64,000 bases of DNA from an uncultured Sutterella sp. (GTDB lineage Bacteria; Pseudomonadota; Gammaproteobacteria; Burkholderiales; Burkholderiaceae_F), in contig UQOW01000008.1 in NCBI GenBank assembly GCA_900542805.1, forward strand, positions 6,026 to 70,025. Reading direction: 5' to 3'. Made by a program: the position numbers and the translations under genes. Of this stretch, positions 1 to 9,244 are shown piece by piece. Under the pieces are notes generated by a model. The model saw only the letters and a list, made by a program, of their open reading frames with translations, was not told the DNA's origin and did no database searches. Positions within the stretch are counted from its first letter, which is position 1. Every line of letters starts with the position of its first letter.

Positions 1-1
1 A

Positions 2-1633
2 GCGCGGGAAGTAATTGAGAAGGCTTTAAACCCGGATAAAACCGATCCGAGTTTTATTGTGGCTCCCAACCTGGTGCCCAATACTCCCAAGTGGCTACTC
101 AGTATCAACGCGCTTCCGATGTACTTGGGCTTGGACCTTCGCGGCGGCGTGCATTTTTTGCTACAGGTCGATATGCATTCGGCGATTTTAAAGCGCGCTG
201 AATCGACGGCGGCCGATCTTCGCACGCAGTTTCGTGAAAAGCGCATTCGTCATGCGGGCATTTCGCGCACCGGAACACAAATTGAAATTGCGTTTAATTC
301 CGAAGACGACCGGGCGCGGGCTTTGGATTTAATGCGCACGACGCAGCCGGATTTGACCTTTAAACCCACGGACGTAGGCGGCAGAATTTTGATTTCTGCC
401 GAGCTCTCGCAACGGGCGATTAAGAACGTTCAGGACTACTCCTTAAAGCAAAACATTTCGACCTTACACAATCGTATTAACGAACTCGGTGTCGCAGAAC
501 CCGTGATTGCGCAGCAGGGGGCCGACCGCATTGTGGTGCAGCTACCCGGTGTGCAGGATACGGCCAAAGCCAAGGACATTCTCGGACGCACGGCAACGCT
601 CGAAGTGCGCATGGTCGATGATTCGCCCGAAGCGTATGCGCAGCTTGCGCAAGGCAATGTTCCCTTCGGTGACGAGCGGTATTTTGACCGAGAAGGAAAT
701 GCCGTTCTCGTCAAACGCCGTGTGGTGTTAACCGGTGAAAATTTAAACGATGCGCAGCCCGGGTTTGATCAGCAAACCCAAGAGCCGACCGTGAATCTGT
801 CGCTCGATAATAAGGGCGCACGCATCTTCAAAGACGTCACGCGGGCCAACGTGGGCAAGCGCATGGCTATTATCCTGTTTGAAAAGGGTAAGGGCGAGGT
901 TGTGACCGCCCCCGTGATTCGTCAAGAAATCGGCGGCGGTCGCGTGCAGATTTCTGGGCGCATGACGACAGTTGAGGCCACCGATACGGCTTTGTTGCTT
1001 CGTGCCGGGTCACTTGCTGCTCCCATGGAAATTGTCGAAGAACGCCTGATCGGTCCGAGCTTAGGTGCCGATAACATTCAAGCAGGCTTTAAGTCGACCT
1101 TGTACGGCTTTGCCATCGTGGCCATCTTCATGATGGTGTACTACTCGGTTTTCGGCGTCGTTTCCGCTACGTGCCTACTTTGTAACGTGATGTGCTTGGT
1201 GGCTCTGCTTTCGATGCTGCAGGCCACGCTCACGCTTCCGGGCATCGCGGCTATTGCGTTAACGCTCGGCATGGCCGTGGACTCGAACGTTCTCATTAAC
1301 GAACGCGTCCGTGAAGAGCTCCGTGAGGGACGATCGCCGCAGCTAGCCATCAGCGAAGGGTATGACGCGGCTTTCAATACCATTATCGACTCGAACCTCA
1401 CGAGTTTAATTGCCGGCGTGGCGCTTTTAATTTTCGGTTCGGGTCCGGTGCGCGGCTTTGCAGTCGTTCACTGCATCGGGATTACGACGTCCATCTTTAC
1501 GTCGGTGACGGTTTCTCGGTCACTCATTAACCTGATTTACGGGCGCGTCAAGAAACTCTCGCACATTCGCGTCGGTCAGGCTTGGGATCCGCACGGCAAG
1601 GACCGTACGGCCAAGCACTACATGAAAGAGTAA
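2..1633 (+). CDS. secD: Protein translocase subunit SecD (5' end outside window)
   Basis: Large subunit of the SecDF accessory complex in the inner membrane, which uses the proton gradient to help pull exported proteins through SecYEG. The frame is open from base 2, so the gene begins left of the window; the GTG at 59 is internal, because about 19 in-frame residues precede it. The LGLDLRGG motif, the long periplasmic region and the C-terminal membrane block with GMAVDSNVLINERVREE are family hallmarks. About 540 codons are present; the missing part should hold the first membrane segment. secF follows after 12 bp, so the two form an operon. Identity is clear. Confidence 0.97.
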   Translation, partial: AREVIEKALNPDKTDPSFIVAPNLVPNTPKWLLSINALPMYLGLDLRGGVHFLLQVDMHSAILKRAESTAADLRTQFREKRIRHAGISRTGTQIEIAFNSEDDRARALDLMRTTQPDLTFKPTDVGGRILISAELSQRAIKNVQDYSLKQNISTLHNRINELGVAEPVIAQQGADRIVVQLPGVQDTAKAKDILGRTATLEVRMVDDSPEAYAQLAQGNVPFGDERYFDREGNAVLVKRRVVLTGENLNDAQPGFDQQTQEPTVNLSLDNKGARIFKDVTRANVGKRMAIILFEKGKGEVVTAPVIRQEIGGGRVQISGRMTTVEATDTALLLRAGSLAAPMEIVEERLIGPSLGADNIQAGFKSTLYGFAIVAIFMMVYYSVFGVVSATCLLCNVMCLVALLSMLQATLTLPGIAAIALTLGMAVDSNVLINERVREELREGRSPQLAISEGYDAAFNTIIDSNLTSLIAGVALLIFGSGPVRGFAVVHCIGITTSIFTSVTVSRSLINLIYGRVKKLSHIRVGQAWDPHGKDRTAKHYMKE

Positions 1634-1645
1634 GAGGGGACAATC

Positions 1646-2581
1646 ATGGAATTCTTTCGTATTCATAAGACAATCCCCTTTATGCGGTACTCGCTCATCC
1701 TGAACTCGATTTCAGTCGTGAGTTTCTTTGTTGCCGTGTACTGGATTTTTTTTCACGGCTTGGCGTTTTCCATTGAGTTTACGGGCGGAACACAAGTTGT
1801 CGTGCAGTACCCAGAACCCGTATCGGCCGAAGTGGTCCGTAACGAAATTAAGGCGGGTATGGGCGTTGAGGCAGCCGTTCAAAACTACGGTACGGCGCGC
1901 GATTTGATGATTCGAATGCCCCTTAAGGAAGGCGCCGATTCCGGCCATCAGGCCAAAGAGCTCATGAAGGTTCTTTCCAAAAAAGACCCTGGCGTGCGCC
2001 TTGTCAATAACGAGTACGTAGGCCCGCAAGTGGGGGAGGAACTTGCGACCGACGGCTTTACGGCCTTGTGCCTGGTGGTCCTCGGTATCATGACGTACCT
2101 GGCATTTCGCTTTGAGTGGAAGTTTTCCGTGGCCGCCATCATCGCGAACTTACACGATATCATCATTGTGGTCGGTATCTTTGCCGTGATGCAGTGGGAG
2201 TTTTCACTACCGGTTCTGGCAGCTGTGTTGGCCGTTCTCGGGTACTCGGTCAATGAATCCGTGATTATTTTCGACCGCGTGCGTGAGCACTTCCGTAAGA
2301 TGCGTCGCGTGGAAACCGAAGAGATTATTAACTCGGCCATTACGGCAACGATTTCTCGTACGGTTATCACCCATACGTCGACTTTAGCCATGACGCTTTC
2401 GATGTTCTTTTTCGGAGGCCCGGCGCTCCACTTTTTCTCGCTTGCCCTGACAATCGGCATTTGCTTGGGTATTTACTCGTCGATTTTCGTAGCGGCGGCG
2501 ATTGCCATGTATTTGCGTGTGAAGCGCGAAGACCTTGTCAAGCCCATCAAGCGCGACGAAGTCGAGGCGATGGTGCCGTAA
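1646..2581 (+). CDS. secF: Protein translocase subunit SecF
   Basis: Partner of SecD in the inner-membrane SecDF export complex. The 311-residue length is normal for the family. An N-terminal membrane segment (about residues 17-37) is followed by the FSIEFTGGTQ motif of the periplasmic region and a C-terminal five-helix block with GYSVNESVIIFDRVREHFR. The ATG at 1646 follows a GAGGGG ribosome site 12 bp after the secD stop. A strong hairpin terminator lies 22 bp downstream, so the operon ends here. Confidence 0.97.
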   Translation: MEFFRIHKTIPFMRYSLILNSISVVSFFVAVYWIFFHGLAFSIEFTGGTQVVVQYPEPVSAEVVRNEIKAGMGVEAAVQNYGTARDLMIRMPLKEGADSGHQAKELMKVLSKKDPGVRLVNNEYVGPQVGEELATDGFTALCLVVLGIMTYLAFRFEWKFSVAAIIANLHDIIIVVGIFAVMQWEFSLPVLAAVLAVLGYSVNESVIIFDRVREHFRKMRRVETEEIINSAITATISRTVITHTSTLAMTLSMFFFGGPALHFFSLALTIGICLGIYSSIFVAAAIAMYLRVKREDLVKPIKRDEVEAMVP

Positions 2582-2602
2582 CGAAAGAGTCTCGATCACA
2601 GA

Positions 2603-2634
2603 GCAAAAGCGGGCCTAAGCCCGCTTTTGCGCTA
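2603..2634 (+). terminator. Rho-independent terminator after secDF
   Basis: A perfect 12-bp stem (2603-2614 with 2619-2630) has a CTAA loop. The A4 tract on the left arm and T4 on the right arm let it work in both orientations. It sits 22 bp after the secF stop. Confidence 0.85.
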
Positions 2635-2743
2635 TTGGGGCAGAAAGGAATTTCTTTAGGAGCGGAAAGGTACCTCCAGTCGATCGGAAAAGAAGGGGAC
2701 GAATCATTGCATTTCCTTGAGCTTGCTCTTAAGATGCTCTCGT

Positions 2744-2807
2744 TATGGTTAAAAAATTGAAAAAATTAACCATATCCGATGCGATATGTTAAGCGCTTTA
2801 ACATATC
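2744..2807. repeat. Two adjacent AT-rich inverted repeats
   Basis: In the 308-bp gap between secF and the rlpA-like gene (2582-2889) no gene is visible. Besides the secF terminator it holds two hairpins: TATGGTTAA (2744-2752) pairing with TTAACCATA (2766-2774), and GATATGTTAA (2783-2792) pairing with TTAACATATC (2798-2807) around GCGCT. The octamer ATGGTTAA recurs near 2885 next to the rlpA stop. They could terminate rlpA transcription on the minus strand, since T-rich runs lie between them, or serve as an operator. Confidence 0.6.
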
Positions 2808-2889
2808 CTCCGTATTCTGACTGAAGTAGGCAAAATTTGACCGTAAGAGGTAGTCATTTTCCCCAACAGGGGGATGTCGGACCGTATGG

Positions 2890-3624
2890 TTAATCCGAAA
2901 CGGTCGTCGCCGTGCCGGCCGACATTGTCTCGGAAGAAGGTGTTTCACGCGTTCCGATGACTTCGGATATACGTTTCCCGCGTGCTTGCGTTTGTTTGCT
3001 GCGGAACGGCTTTTCGGTTGGTTTGGCAAGAACTAAAGACGTCTTCGGGGCCATTGTGCTGTAGTTTCCTGCGGCAATGTCGCGTCGTGTGATGCGCTCG
3101 ACTTTCACGCGCGCTGTTCCTGCTTTGTGATAGCCGAGTTTCACGGCTGCCGCATAACTCATGTCGATGATGCGGTCTCCGAGAAACGGTCCGCGGTCAT
3201 TGACACGAACAATGACGCTTTTCCCGTTACTTAAGTTGGTCACACGGGCATAACTCGGGAGCTCCATGGTCGGATGTGCTGCCGTCATCGCAAACATGTC
3301 ATAGCGCTCACCGATGGCGGTCTTGCGTCCGTGGAATTGTTTTCCGTACCAGCTGGCAACCCCTGTTTGAGAATAGGTATGGTCACCGGACATCGGGTAG
3401 TAGCGTTTCCCCATGACGGTGTACGGACGAGAAGCGGCTTTGCAGGATTTTTCGACTTTAAGGACGGTGTGTTCTTGCGCAGTGAAGGGCCGAGATGTTT
3501 CGGGCGGACCGTCTTTGTCATAGAACTTGCCGGCCTTGGCCATGGCAGAGGATTCGGTCCAACAGATTAAGACAAAAGTTAACCCAAGACAGGAAAAGAA
3601 AAGAATCGGTCGAGCAAAGAACAT
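2890..3624 (-). CDS. rlpA: RlpA-like lytic transglycosylase (double-psi beta-barrel)
   Basis: Probable periplasmic septal-ring peptidoglycan enzyme of the RlpA family, which cleaves glycan strands lacking stem peptides. A hydrophobic signal (residues 1-29, ending SSAMA) is followed by a linker and then a DPBB domain at about 85-180, with ASWYG, the FHGRKTA segment and VRVNDRGPF typical of RlpA. No C-terminal SPOR domain is visible; the last 60 residues are low-complexity and polar. The Cys in the signal (VLIC) is a poor lipobox, so a soluble or signal-anchored form is more likely than a lipoprotein. A TTG at 3675 would add 17 residues before the signal; the ATG at 3624 gives a better signal peptide. 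Length 244. Confidence 0.85.
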   Translation of the reverse strand: MFFARPILFFSCLGLTFVLICWTESSAMAKAGKFYDKDGPPETSRPFTAQEHTVLKVEKSCKAASRPYTVMGKRYYPMSGDHTYSQTGVASWYGKQFHGRKTAIGERYDMFAMTAAHPTMELPSYARVTNLSNGKSVIVRVNDRGPFLGDRIIDMSYAAAVKLGYHKAGTARVKVERITRRDIAAGNYSTMAPKTSLVLAKPTEKPFRSKQTQARGKRISEVIGTRETPSSETMSAGTATTVSD

Positions 3625-3881
3625 GAGGAATTTTCCGGCACAAAAGGAATTATTCAGATCAGGGGCGCGATTCAAAATCTATTTCCAATAGACCTGACTG
3701 CAAACGCTTTATTGTAATGGTTGCCATCGCGACTGACTCTGTGTCTACGGCGTAATCTGTAGCTATTTGTAAACCGAAGACTCGGGAATTTAACGCCATG
3801 GCTTGGTACTTGACTAGGGCAAGGTACCGTCAGCGATGTCAAAAGAAACCAGCCTTACCAACAAGTACACAACGGGGACGA

Positions 3882-5225
3882 CTATCGTGTGTAATGCAGT
3901 GTCGAGAGAACAAGTCCCGTTAATGCGTCAGGATTTCTGTTAAGTTTCCCTGCGCTATTGACCGGAAGGTGTTTTACCCAGGCAATCCGTCTCGGTCTCT
4001 TGTACGGCGCGAGTTTCCCGACAAGTGCTTCTTTGAGATTTTTTTCGGGAAGGGGCTCGCTCTGAGCCACGAGAAGCGCCGTGACAACGGCGCCCCACGT
4101 TTTGTCCGGAAGTCCTAGGACGAGCGCTTCTCGGATTCCGGTAATGCGCGTTAATGCATTTTCCACTTCGGCCGGGTAGACGTTTTCTCCGCCCGTGACG
4201 ATTAGATCCGTTCGTCGGGCGTAAATTGTAAGGCTCCCGTCTTTATCAAGTGAGGCGATATCGCCCGTATCAAACCACGCATCCTCGCGTAAAAGTTGGT
4301 GTCCCCAGTAGCCGGCCATGCGCATCGGCCCTCGCACGTGGAGTGTTCCGTTTCGAACGGAAAGTTCCGCTAAGGTGTTGGAACGAGCTTTGGCACCGAG
4401 AGTCAGACGCTCTGTGTAGGCACTCGTTGCAACATTGCTTGCCGTTTCCGTCATGCCGTATGTCGTCACAATCGGAATCCCTCGCCCTCGGGCGTCATCT
4501 AAAAGCGTTCGTGAGGCAAACGATCCCCCGAGCAAAATCACGCGTAACGATTTTTCGGGTTTAAAGTCGGGGCACTCCTTTAAAAGCTTGGTGAGCATCG
4601 TCGGAACAATCGAAGCCAGTGTGACGGCGTTTTCTTTCAGGGCACAAATAAATTCACGCGCACAAAAGTGCGGGAAAAGGACGACTCGACTTCGGGCAGC
4701 AAGAGAGCGCGTGAGAATTGAAAGCCCTCCGATGCGCGAGACCGATAGGCTCATGAGCCAGGCATCGTGTTTCATTAAGGCAATATTTTGAGCGCTTGAC
4801 CAAGCACTGGCTGCAAGGGCACTACGCGTGAGCATCGCGGGCTTGGGAGTCCCGGTTGTTCCCGACGTCATGAGAACGGCAGCTACACCGTCCGGAATCG
4901 GGGCATCAATGGCATGAATATGCTTTAGAAGCGTTTCTTTTTCATGCTCGGTTAAGGTCGGATGCAACAGAAGAAAGGGAATCCGTTCTTCTAAAAGCGC
5001 GTAGAGCGTGACAAAGACATCAAGCCGATTGTCTCCGACAAGAATGTAAGGACGCCCTTTGGCGGGGCGGTAAAGGCCTGCCCGGCGCTCATGCACGAGG
5101 GCATTGAGCTTTCCGTAGGTGTAGTTCTTCCCGAAGTCCGTAAGAGCAACGCCGTCCGGACATTCTCGGGCGGCGTCTTCAATAGAAAAGGCCGTATCGA
5201 CGTATCGCTCAAAAGGATAGGGCAT
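3882..5225 (-). CDS. menE: o-Succinylbenzoate-CoA ligase (MenE-type)
   Basis: ATP-dependent acyl-CoA ligase of the ANL superfamily. It activates o-succinylbenzoate as its CoA ester in menaquinone synthesis. The P-loop LMTSGTTGTPKP, the YGMTETASN motif, the DTGD hinge region and the C-terminal NSAGKLNR catalytic Lys region are all seen. At 447 residues it is the compact size usual for MenE. It starts 4 bp after the menB stop on the same strand, so the two are co-transcribed, and this context selects MenE among ANL enzymes. The other men genes are not in the window. Confidence 0.87.
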   Translation of the reverse strand: MPYPFERYVDTAFSIEDAARECPDGVALTDFGKNYTYGKLNALVHERRAGLYRPAKGRPYILVGDNRLDVFVTLYALLEERIPFLLLHPTLTEHEKETLLKHIHAIDAPIPDGVAAVLMTSGTTGTPKPAMLTRSALAASAWSSAQNIALMKHDAWLMSLSVSRIGGLSILTRSLAARSRVVLFPHFCAREFICALKENAVTLASIVPTMLTKLLKECPDFKPEKSLRVILLGGSFASRTLLDDARGRGIPIVTTYGMTETASNVATSAYTERLTLGAKARSNTLAELSVRNGTLHVRGPMRMAGYWGHQLLREDAWFDTGDIASLDKDGSLTIYARRTDLIVTGGENVYPAEVENALTRITGIREALVLGLPDKTWGAVVTALLVAQSEPLPEKNLKEALVGKLAPYKRPRRIAWVKHLPVNSAGKLNRNPDALTGLVLSTLHYTR

Positions 5226-5229
5226 GGCT

Positions 5230-6081
5230 CTACGGCAGGCGCGTAAATTTGGAGTAATTCGGACGTCGTTTTTCTAAGAAAGCGTTCTTACCTTCGCGCC
5301 CTTCTTCTGTCATGTAGTAAAGAAGCGTTGCATTGCCGGCAAGCTCCTGCAGACCTGCCTGTCCGTCGCAGTCGGCATTGAGCGACGCTTTCAGACATCG
5401 GATGGCAAGCGGGGAGTTCGCGAGAATTTCACGGCACCACTGCACGGTCTCCGCTTCCAAGTCTTTTAATGGAACAACCTTATTGACGAGCCCCATGTCA
5501 AGCGCTTCCTGAGCACTATAAAAGCGGCACAGGAACCAAATCTCACGGGCCTTTTTCTGACCGACGATTCGAGCCATGTAGCTTGCGCCCCAGCCGCCGT
5601 CAAAACTGCCGACGCGGGGCCCGGTTTGTCCGAATTTGGCATTGTCAGCCGCAATCGTAAGATCACAGAGCATGTGCAAAACGTGACCGCCCCCGACGCA
5701 CCAACCCGCAACCATGGCAATCACAGGCTTCGGGCAGTTGCGAATCTCTCGCTGAAAATCCAAAACATTAAGACGCGGAGTGCCGTCGCTTCCCACATAT
5801 CCACCTGTTCCGCGCACACGCTGATCGCCGCCTGAGCAAAATGCTAAATCCCCGGCACCCGTCAAAATCACAACGCCGACGGCGGCATCGTTTCTTGCAT
5901 CGTCAAGAGCCTGACGCATTTCTTTGACTGTAAGTGGCCTAAAGGCATTCCGAACCTCAGGACGATTGATGGTGATTTTGGCAATGCCTTCGGCCTTTTC
6001 ATAGCGAATATCTGTGAAGGCTCTGGCTGGTTTCCAGGTAGGAATTCGTGGCAGATTCGATGTATCAAGCATGGGTTGCAT
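5230..6081 (-). CDS. menB: 1,4-Dihydroxy-2-naphthoyl-CoA synthase
   Basis: Crotonase-fold enzyme that closes the second ring of the menaquinone head group from o-succinylbenzoyl-CoA. Visible signatures are NRPEVRNAFRP, the oxyanion-hole segment FCSGGDQRVRG, the AGWCVGGGH loop, TGPRVGSFDGG and the C-terminal EGKNAFLEKRRPNY typical of MenB. The 283-residue length is normal. The ATG at 6081 follows a GAGAAGA ribosome site. It is the first gene of the menBE pair and implies a menaquinone-based anaerobic respiratory chain. Confidence 0.95.
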   Translation of the reverse strand: MQPMLDTSNLPRIPTWKPARAFTDIRYEKAEGIAKITINRPEVRNAFRPLTVKEMRQALDDARNDAAVGVVILTGAGDLAFCSGGDQRVRGTGGYVGSDGTPRLNVLDFQREIRNCPKPVIAMVAGWCVGGGHVLHMLCDLTIAADNAKFGQTGPRVGSFDGGWGASYMARIVGQKKAREIWFLCRFYSAQEALDMGLVNKVVPLKDLEAETVQWCREILANSPLAIRCLKASLNADCDGQAGLQELAGNATLLYYMTEEGREGKNAFLEKRRPNYSKFTRLP

Positions 6082-6181
6082 AGGTCTTCTCTCGAGAAAT
6101 GTAGTCGGATTGTAATGCGCATGCGACGCTAAGTACTTTGCTCTAGAAAAAATAAGGTGTTCCAGTTAGAGATTATGTTTT

Positions 6182-6209
6182 TTGCAACAGTCATTTGAAA
6201 AGGTGATAT
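6182..6209 (+). promoter_or_regulatory. Candidate sigma-70 promoter for the porin gene
   Basis: TTGCAA (6182-6187) and GATATT (6204-6209) are separated by 16 bp, about 130 bp before the porin start. The match is partial, so this is a candidate only. Confidence 0.3.
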
Positions 6210-6338
6210 TTCTTTGTTGTAGCGCCTAAATGCGCAAGGTTATCTTTCTTGTGTCCCGCGGGTAGTTCCCGCCGAAAAGGACGGGAGAGACCTCGGAACG
6301 GGTCTTGAATTTATTGAATTTGCAAATAGGAGAACACG

Positions 6339-7424
6339 ATGAAAAAGCAAATTCTCGCTTGCGCTGTGGCTGCCGCTTTTGCGACAGGTGCAGTTGCGGC
6401 TGAAGTGACAATCTACGGAGATGTCAACACAGGCGTTGTTTATAACTACACGAAGGTCGGTGACAATGCATCGACCAATAGCTTCACAATGGAAAGCGGC
6501 ATCAGCGGAGCTTCTCGCTGGGGTGTCAAAGGCGGAGAGGACCTCGGTAACGGGTACTCCGTAAGCTTTGATTTGCAGAGTGGCTTTGATTCCGATACAG
6601 GCAAGATGAAATATGACCGCTTGTTTGGTCGTGAAGTTCGTCTGACGGTTGCCGGTCCCTTCGGTGAGGTAAGTTTCGGCCGTATGGGTACGATGACATC
6701 GTCTGCCGGTACCTACGATATCTTCCAGGGTACGGCTGATTTGTTTGACGGCGGCTGGACAAGTGCTATCGCCGGATCGAACTTCTTCTACGATGTGACT
6801 CGTGCGGACAACATGGTGACTTACGCCACGCCGACAATGGCCGGTGTGAAGGGCTACGTTCAGTACTCCTTTAAAGTGGATAACGGTGCCGAGGGCACGG
6901 AAGGAAAGAATTCCTCCAAGCGTTATGCCGGTGTCGGTCTGACTTATGAAAACGGTCCGCTCTCTCTGGTTGCCGTTTACGACTCTGTCTTGAACCCGAC
7001 GGCTGACCCTGTTGCCAAGAAGGACGGTCGTGCCTTTAGTTTCGGCGGTAACTATGATTTCGGTGCGGCCAAGCTTTATGCCGCTTATCAGTATGGTAAG
7101 AGCCAGAACTTTGCCGGTGGTGTTGATACCTACGGAGAGCGCGAAACCCAGGTGAAGGGACACAACTTCGGTCTCGGCGTGGCTGTTCCGGTTGGCGTCG
7201 GCACCGTCAATTTTGCCGGGTACTACACAACGGCCAAATCCGAGAACAATTCCGATAATACGGTTAAGACCTACAACGTGGCTGCGACCTACACCTATCC
7301 GTTTAGCAAGCGCACATCCGTTTATGCCGGTGTCGGCTATCTGCAGATCAAGGACAAGCTCACCGGAATAAGCGAGAAGACCAAGTCCTTTGATGCGGCC
7401 ATCGGCCTGGCGCACTCCTTCTAA
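6339..7424 (+). CDS. Gram-negative trimeric porin (betaproteobacterial type)
   Basis: Outer-membrane general porin forming a 16-strand beta-barrel for small hydrophilic solutes. Residues 1-20 are a classic signal peptide (MKKQILACAVAAAFATGAVA), followed by EVTIYGDVNTGVVYNY, the usual first strand in this family. SRWGVKGGEDLGNG and the RLFGREVRLTVAGPFGEVSFGR strand are further signatures, and the chain ends in the Phe needed for BAM-dependent insertion. Length is 361. The ribosome site AGGAG lies just upstream. A long leader (about 250 bp gap) and a dedicated terminator suggest a highly expressed single-gene unit. Its substrate cannot be deduced. Confidence 0.95.
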   Translation: MKKQILACAVAAAFATGAVAAEVTIYGDVNTGVVYNYTKVGDNASTNSFTMESGISGASRWGVKGGEDLGNGYSVSFDLQSGFDSDTGKMKYDRLFGREVRLTVAGPFGEVSFGRMGTMTSSAGTYDIFQGTADLFDGGWTSAIAGSNFFYDVTRADNMVTYATPTMAGVKGYVQYSFKVDNGAEGTEGKNSSKRYAGVGLTYENGPLSLVAVYDSVLNPTADPVAKKDGRAFSFGGNYDFGAAKLYAAYQYGKSQNFAGGVDTYGERETQVKGHNFGLGVAVPVGVGTVNFAGYYTTAKSENNSDNTVKTYNVAATYTYPFSKRTSVYAGVGYLQIKDKLTGISEKTKSFDAAIGLAHSF

Positions 7425-7468
7425 TCGGTCTGAGAAAGTCCGTCGGACTTTCGTGTAACGTAATCAAA

Positions 7469-7500
7469 ACGGGTGGCGAGCAATCGTCATCCGTTTTTTT
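7469..7500 (+). terminator. Rho-independent terminator after the porin
   Basis: An 11-bp stem (7469-7479 with 7484-7494, two G-U pairs) is closed by a stable GCAA tetraloop and followed by T7. Confidence 0.9.
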
Positions 7501-7579
7501 CGGACACCGACGGAATCGAAACGATTTAGCACGTACGGCGTCCCGCCGTAATTTTGCCCGAGACAATTTCGAAGCGCGG

Positions 7580-8810
7580 TTATCGTCGAAGACTGTCGCT
7601 GTCGAGTAAAAAATCAAACAAGTCCATGAAGAGCACTCCCTGATTGTTGTAGTGCGGAGCAGGGAAGTCTTTCGTGATCATGATTCTCTTGAAGCCGTCG
7701 CGAAGCAAAAGCAAGGGACGCTCCTCTTGATGTTTTTTCGGGAGTCGGCAAGCTGTATGCGACCTGAATGTAGTAACGCTCCGATCCTTGATTGCACACA
7801 AAATCAATCTCAAGCCGGTTACGGGAGTACTCGCCTTTCTTGTTGCGCTCGGCTTGCTCGATAAGCCCGACATCGACATCGTAACCGCGCATTATCAGTG
7901 CATTGAAAACAAGGTTTTCTAAGGAATGCGTCTCCTCGACTTGTCAAAAGTTAAGCAGGGCATTTCGTAGACCCGAGTCGGAAAAATAGTACTTTAACGG
8001 GGTGTTGATGTACTTCTTCCCCTTGATATCAAAGCGCCTTGCTCCGGTTAGGACAAAGGCATCCTCAAGGTAGTCGATATAGTTTTTTATCGTGACAGGA
8101 CTCAGGGTCTTTTTCTTAACGCTTTTGAACGTGGCAGACAGTTTGGCCGGATTCGTCAGAGCCCCGATTCCCGAAGCTAATAGGCGAATCAGATTTTCAA
8201 ACTCTTCTCGATGGCGAATAGAGTGTCGGTTGACGATGTCGGAAAGATAAGTCTCTCGGAACAAAAATTTCAGATAATTGCTTTTGTCTTCCGGTTCCGT
8301 GAAACTTAGAATCAACGGCAACCCGCCGTACAAAAGATACTCGTTCCAGCCGCTTTGCCGTTCTCCGTCATACACGGACATGAATTCTGCGAAAGAGAGC
8401 GGGTGCATGTGGACCGGATCGTCTCGTCCGCGGAACTCGGTAATGACATCCTTGGAAAGAAGCCGAGCGTTGCTTCCCGTCACGTAGACATCTATGTTCG
8501 GTCGCCGAATCAAACTATTGAGGACACCGGCAAAACTGTCAAGTAGTTGCACTTCGTCAAGAAGCACATAGTACAGGTCTGAATCGGTTAATCGGGAATT
8601 GAGGGCCTCTAGGAGCGCAGTCGGATTGCGTAATGGTGCGTTTTCGTATGCATCGAAGGCGATGTCGATGATGTGCGTTTCGGGGACGCCGCACTCAAGG
8701 AGGTAACGCTTAAAAAGTCGAAAAAACAGGAACGACTTCCCACAACGACGCATCCCGGTAATCACCTTGATCAGACCGTTGTGCTTTCTCTGCCGGAAAG
8801 GACACGTCAT
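7580..8810 (-). pseudogene. Broken AAA_14/DUF4143-family ATPase
   Basis: Remnant of an AAA ATPase with a DUF4143 nuclease-like C-terminus, a family common in gut bacteria and without a settled role. The N-terminal part has the Walker A TGMRRCGKS, the Walker B YYVLLDEVQ, sensor VYVTGSNARLL and the GGLPLIL segment. At 7944-7946 an in-frame TGA interrupts LLNF-stop-QVEETHSLEN, where an Arg codon CGA would fit. Translation then continues in the same frame (MRGYDVDVGLIEQ...RLEIDFVC) until a run of six T (plus strand, 7733-7738). There the frame must shift by one base to reach the conserved tail (RPLLLLRDGFKRI...LFDFLLDSDSL). Two independent lesions argue for a dead gene. An upstream GTG (8867) is possible, but that segment overlaps the rpmE2 terminator. 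Confidence 0.87.
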
Positions 8811-8836
8811 CGAGAGATTCTTGTTTTCTTGGCAAA

Positions 8837-8891
8837 GAAAAAAGGAGCGATGCAAGAAATCCGACACTCGGTCCCTTGCAACGCTCCCTTT
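8837..8891 (-). terminator. Rho-independent terminator of rpmE2
   Basis: GGAGCG plus TGCAAG (8844-8856) pair with CTTGCA plus CGCTCC (8875-8887). On the minus strand the hairpin is followed by a T run (complement of the A tract at 8837-8843). It lies 20-70 bp after the rpmE2 stop. Confidence 0.8.
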
Positions 8892-8909
8892 TGAAGTAGG
8901 CGTTCGGAA

Positions 8910-9197
8910 TTACTTCTTCGTCTTCTTGGCAGCCGCAACCTCGTTCAATTCCTTGTTCTTGGCAGCAAACTTGGCACGGAACTTCTCTACGCGACCCGCT
9001 TCGACGATACGCGTCTGGGCACCCGTGTAGAAGGGGTGGCTGGCCGAAGACGTATCGAGTTTAAAGAGCGGGTAGGTCTTGCCGTCAATCTCGATGGTCT
9101 CTTTGGTCTGAACGGCGCTCGAGATGATGAAGGTCTTGTTGACGGAAACGTCAAGGAACGCGACTTCGCGGTATTCCGGATGAATATTGGGTTTCAT
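8910..9197 (-). CDS. rpmE2: 50S ribosomal protein L31 type B
   Basis: Large-subunit ribosomal protein bL31 of the zinc-free (type B) form. It has the N-terminal KPNIHPEYREVAFLD, the FIISSAVQTKETI segment and SSASHPFYTGAQTRIVEAGRVEKF. The CxxC zinc ligands of the C+ form are absent. Type B paralogues are usually the zinc-starvation substitute, but many genomes carry only this one, and the window does not tell which case applies. It is 95 residues with a Lys-rich tail. It has its own promoter, leader and terminator, so it is a single-gene unit. Confidence 0.96.
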   Translation of the reverse strand: MKPNIHPEYREVAFLDVSVNKTFIISSAVQTKETIEIDGKTYPLFKLDTSSASHPFYTGAQTRIVEAGRVEKFRAKFAAKNKELNEVAAAKKTKK

Positions 9198-9244
9198 TTT
9201 TCAGTTTTCCTAGTAGTTGATTTGTCGGTCGCCCTGGCGTCCTT

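Noticed and set aside
6240..7415. 391-residue open frame antisense to the porin
   Set aside because: It mirrors the codon bias of the porin, has no domain, signal or ribosome site, and the porin itself is unquestionable.
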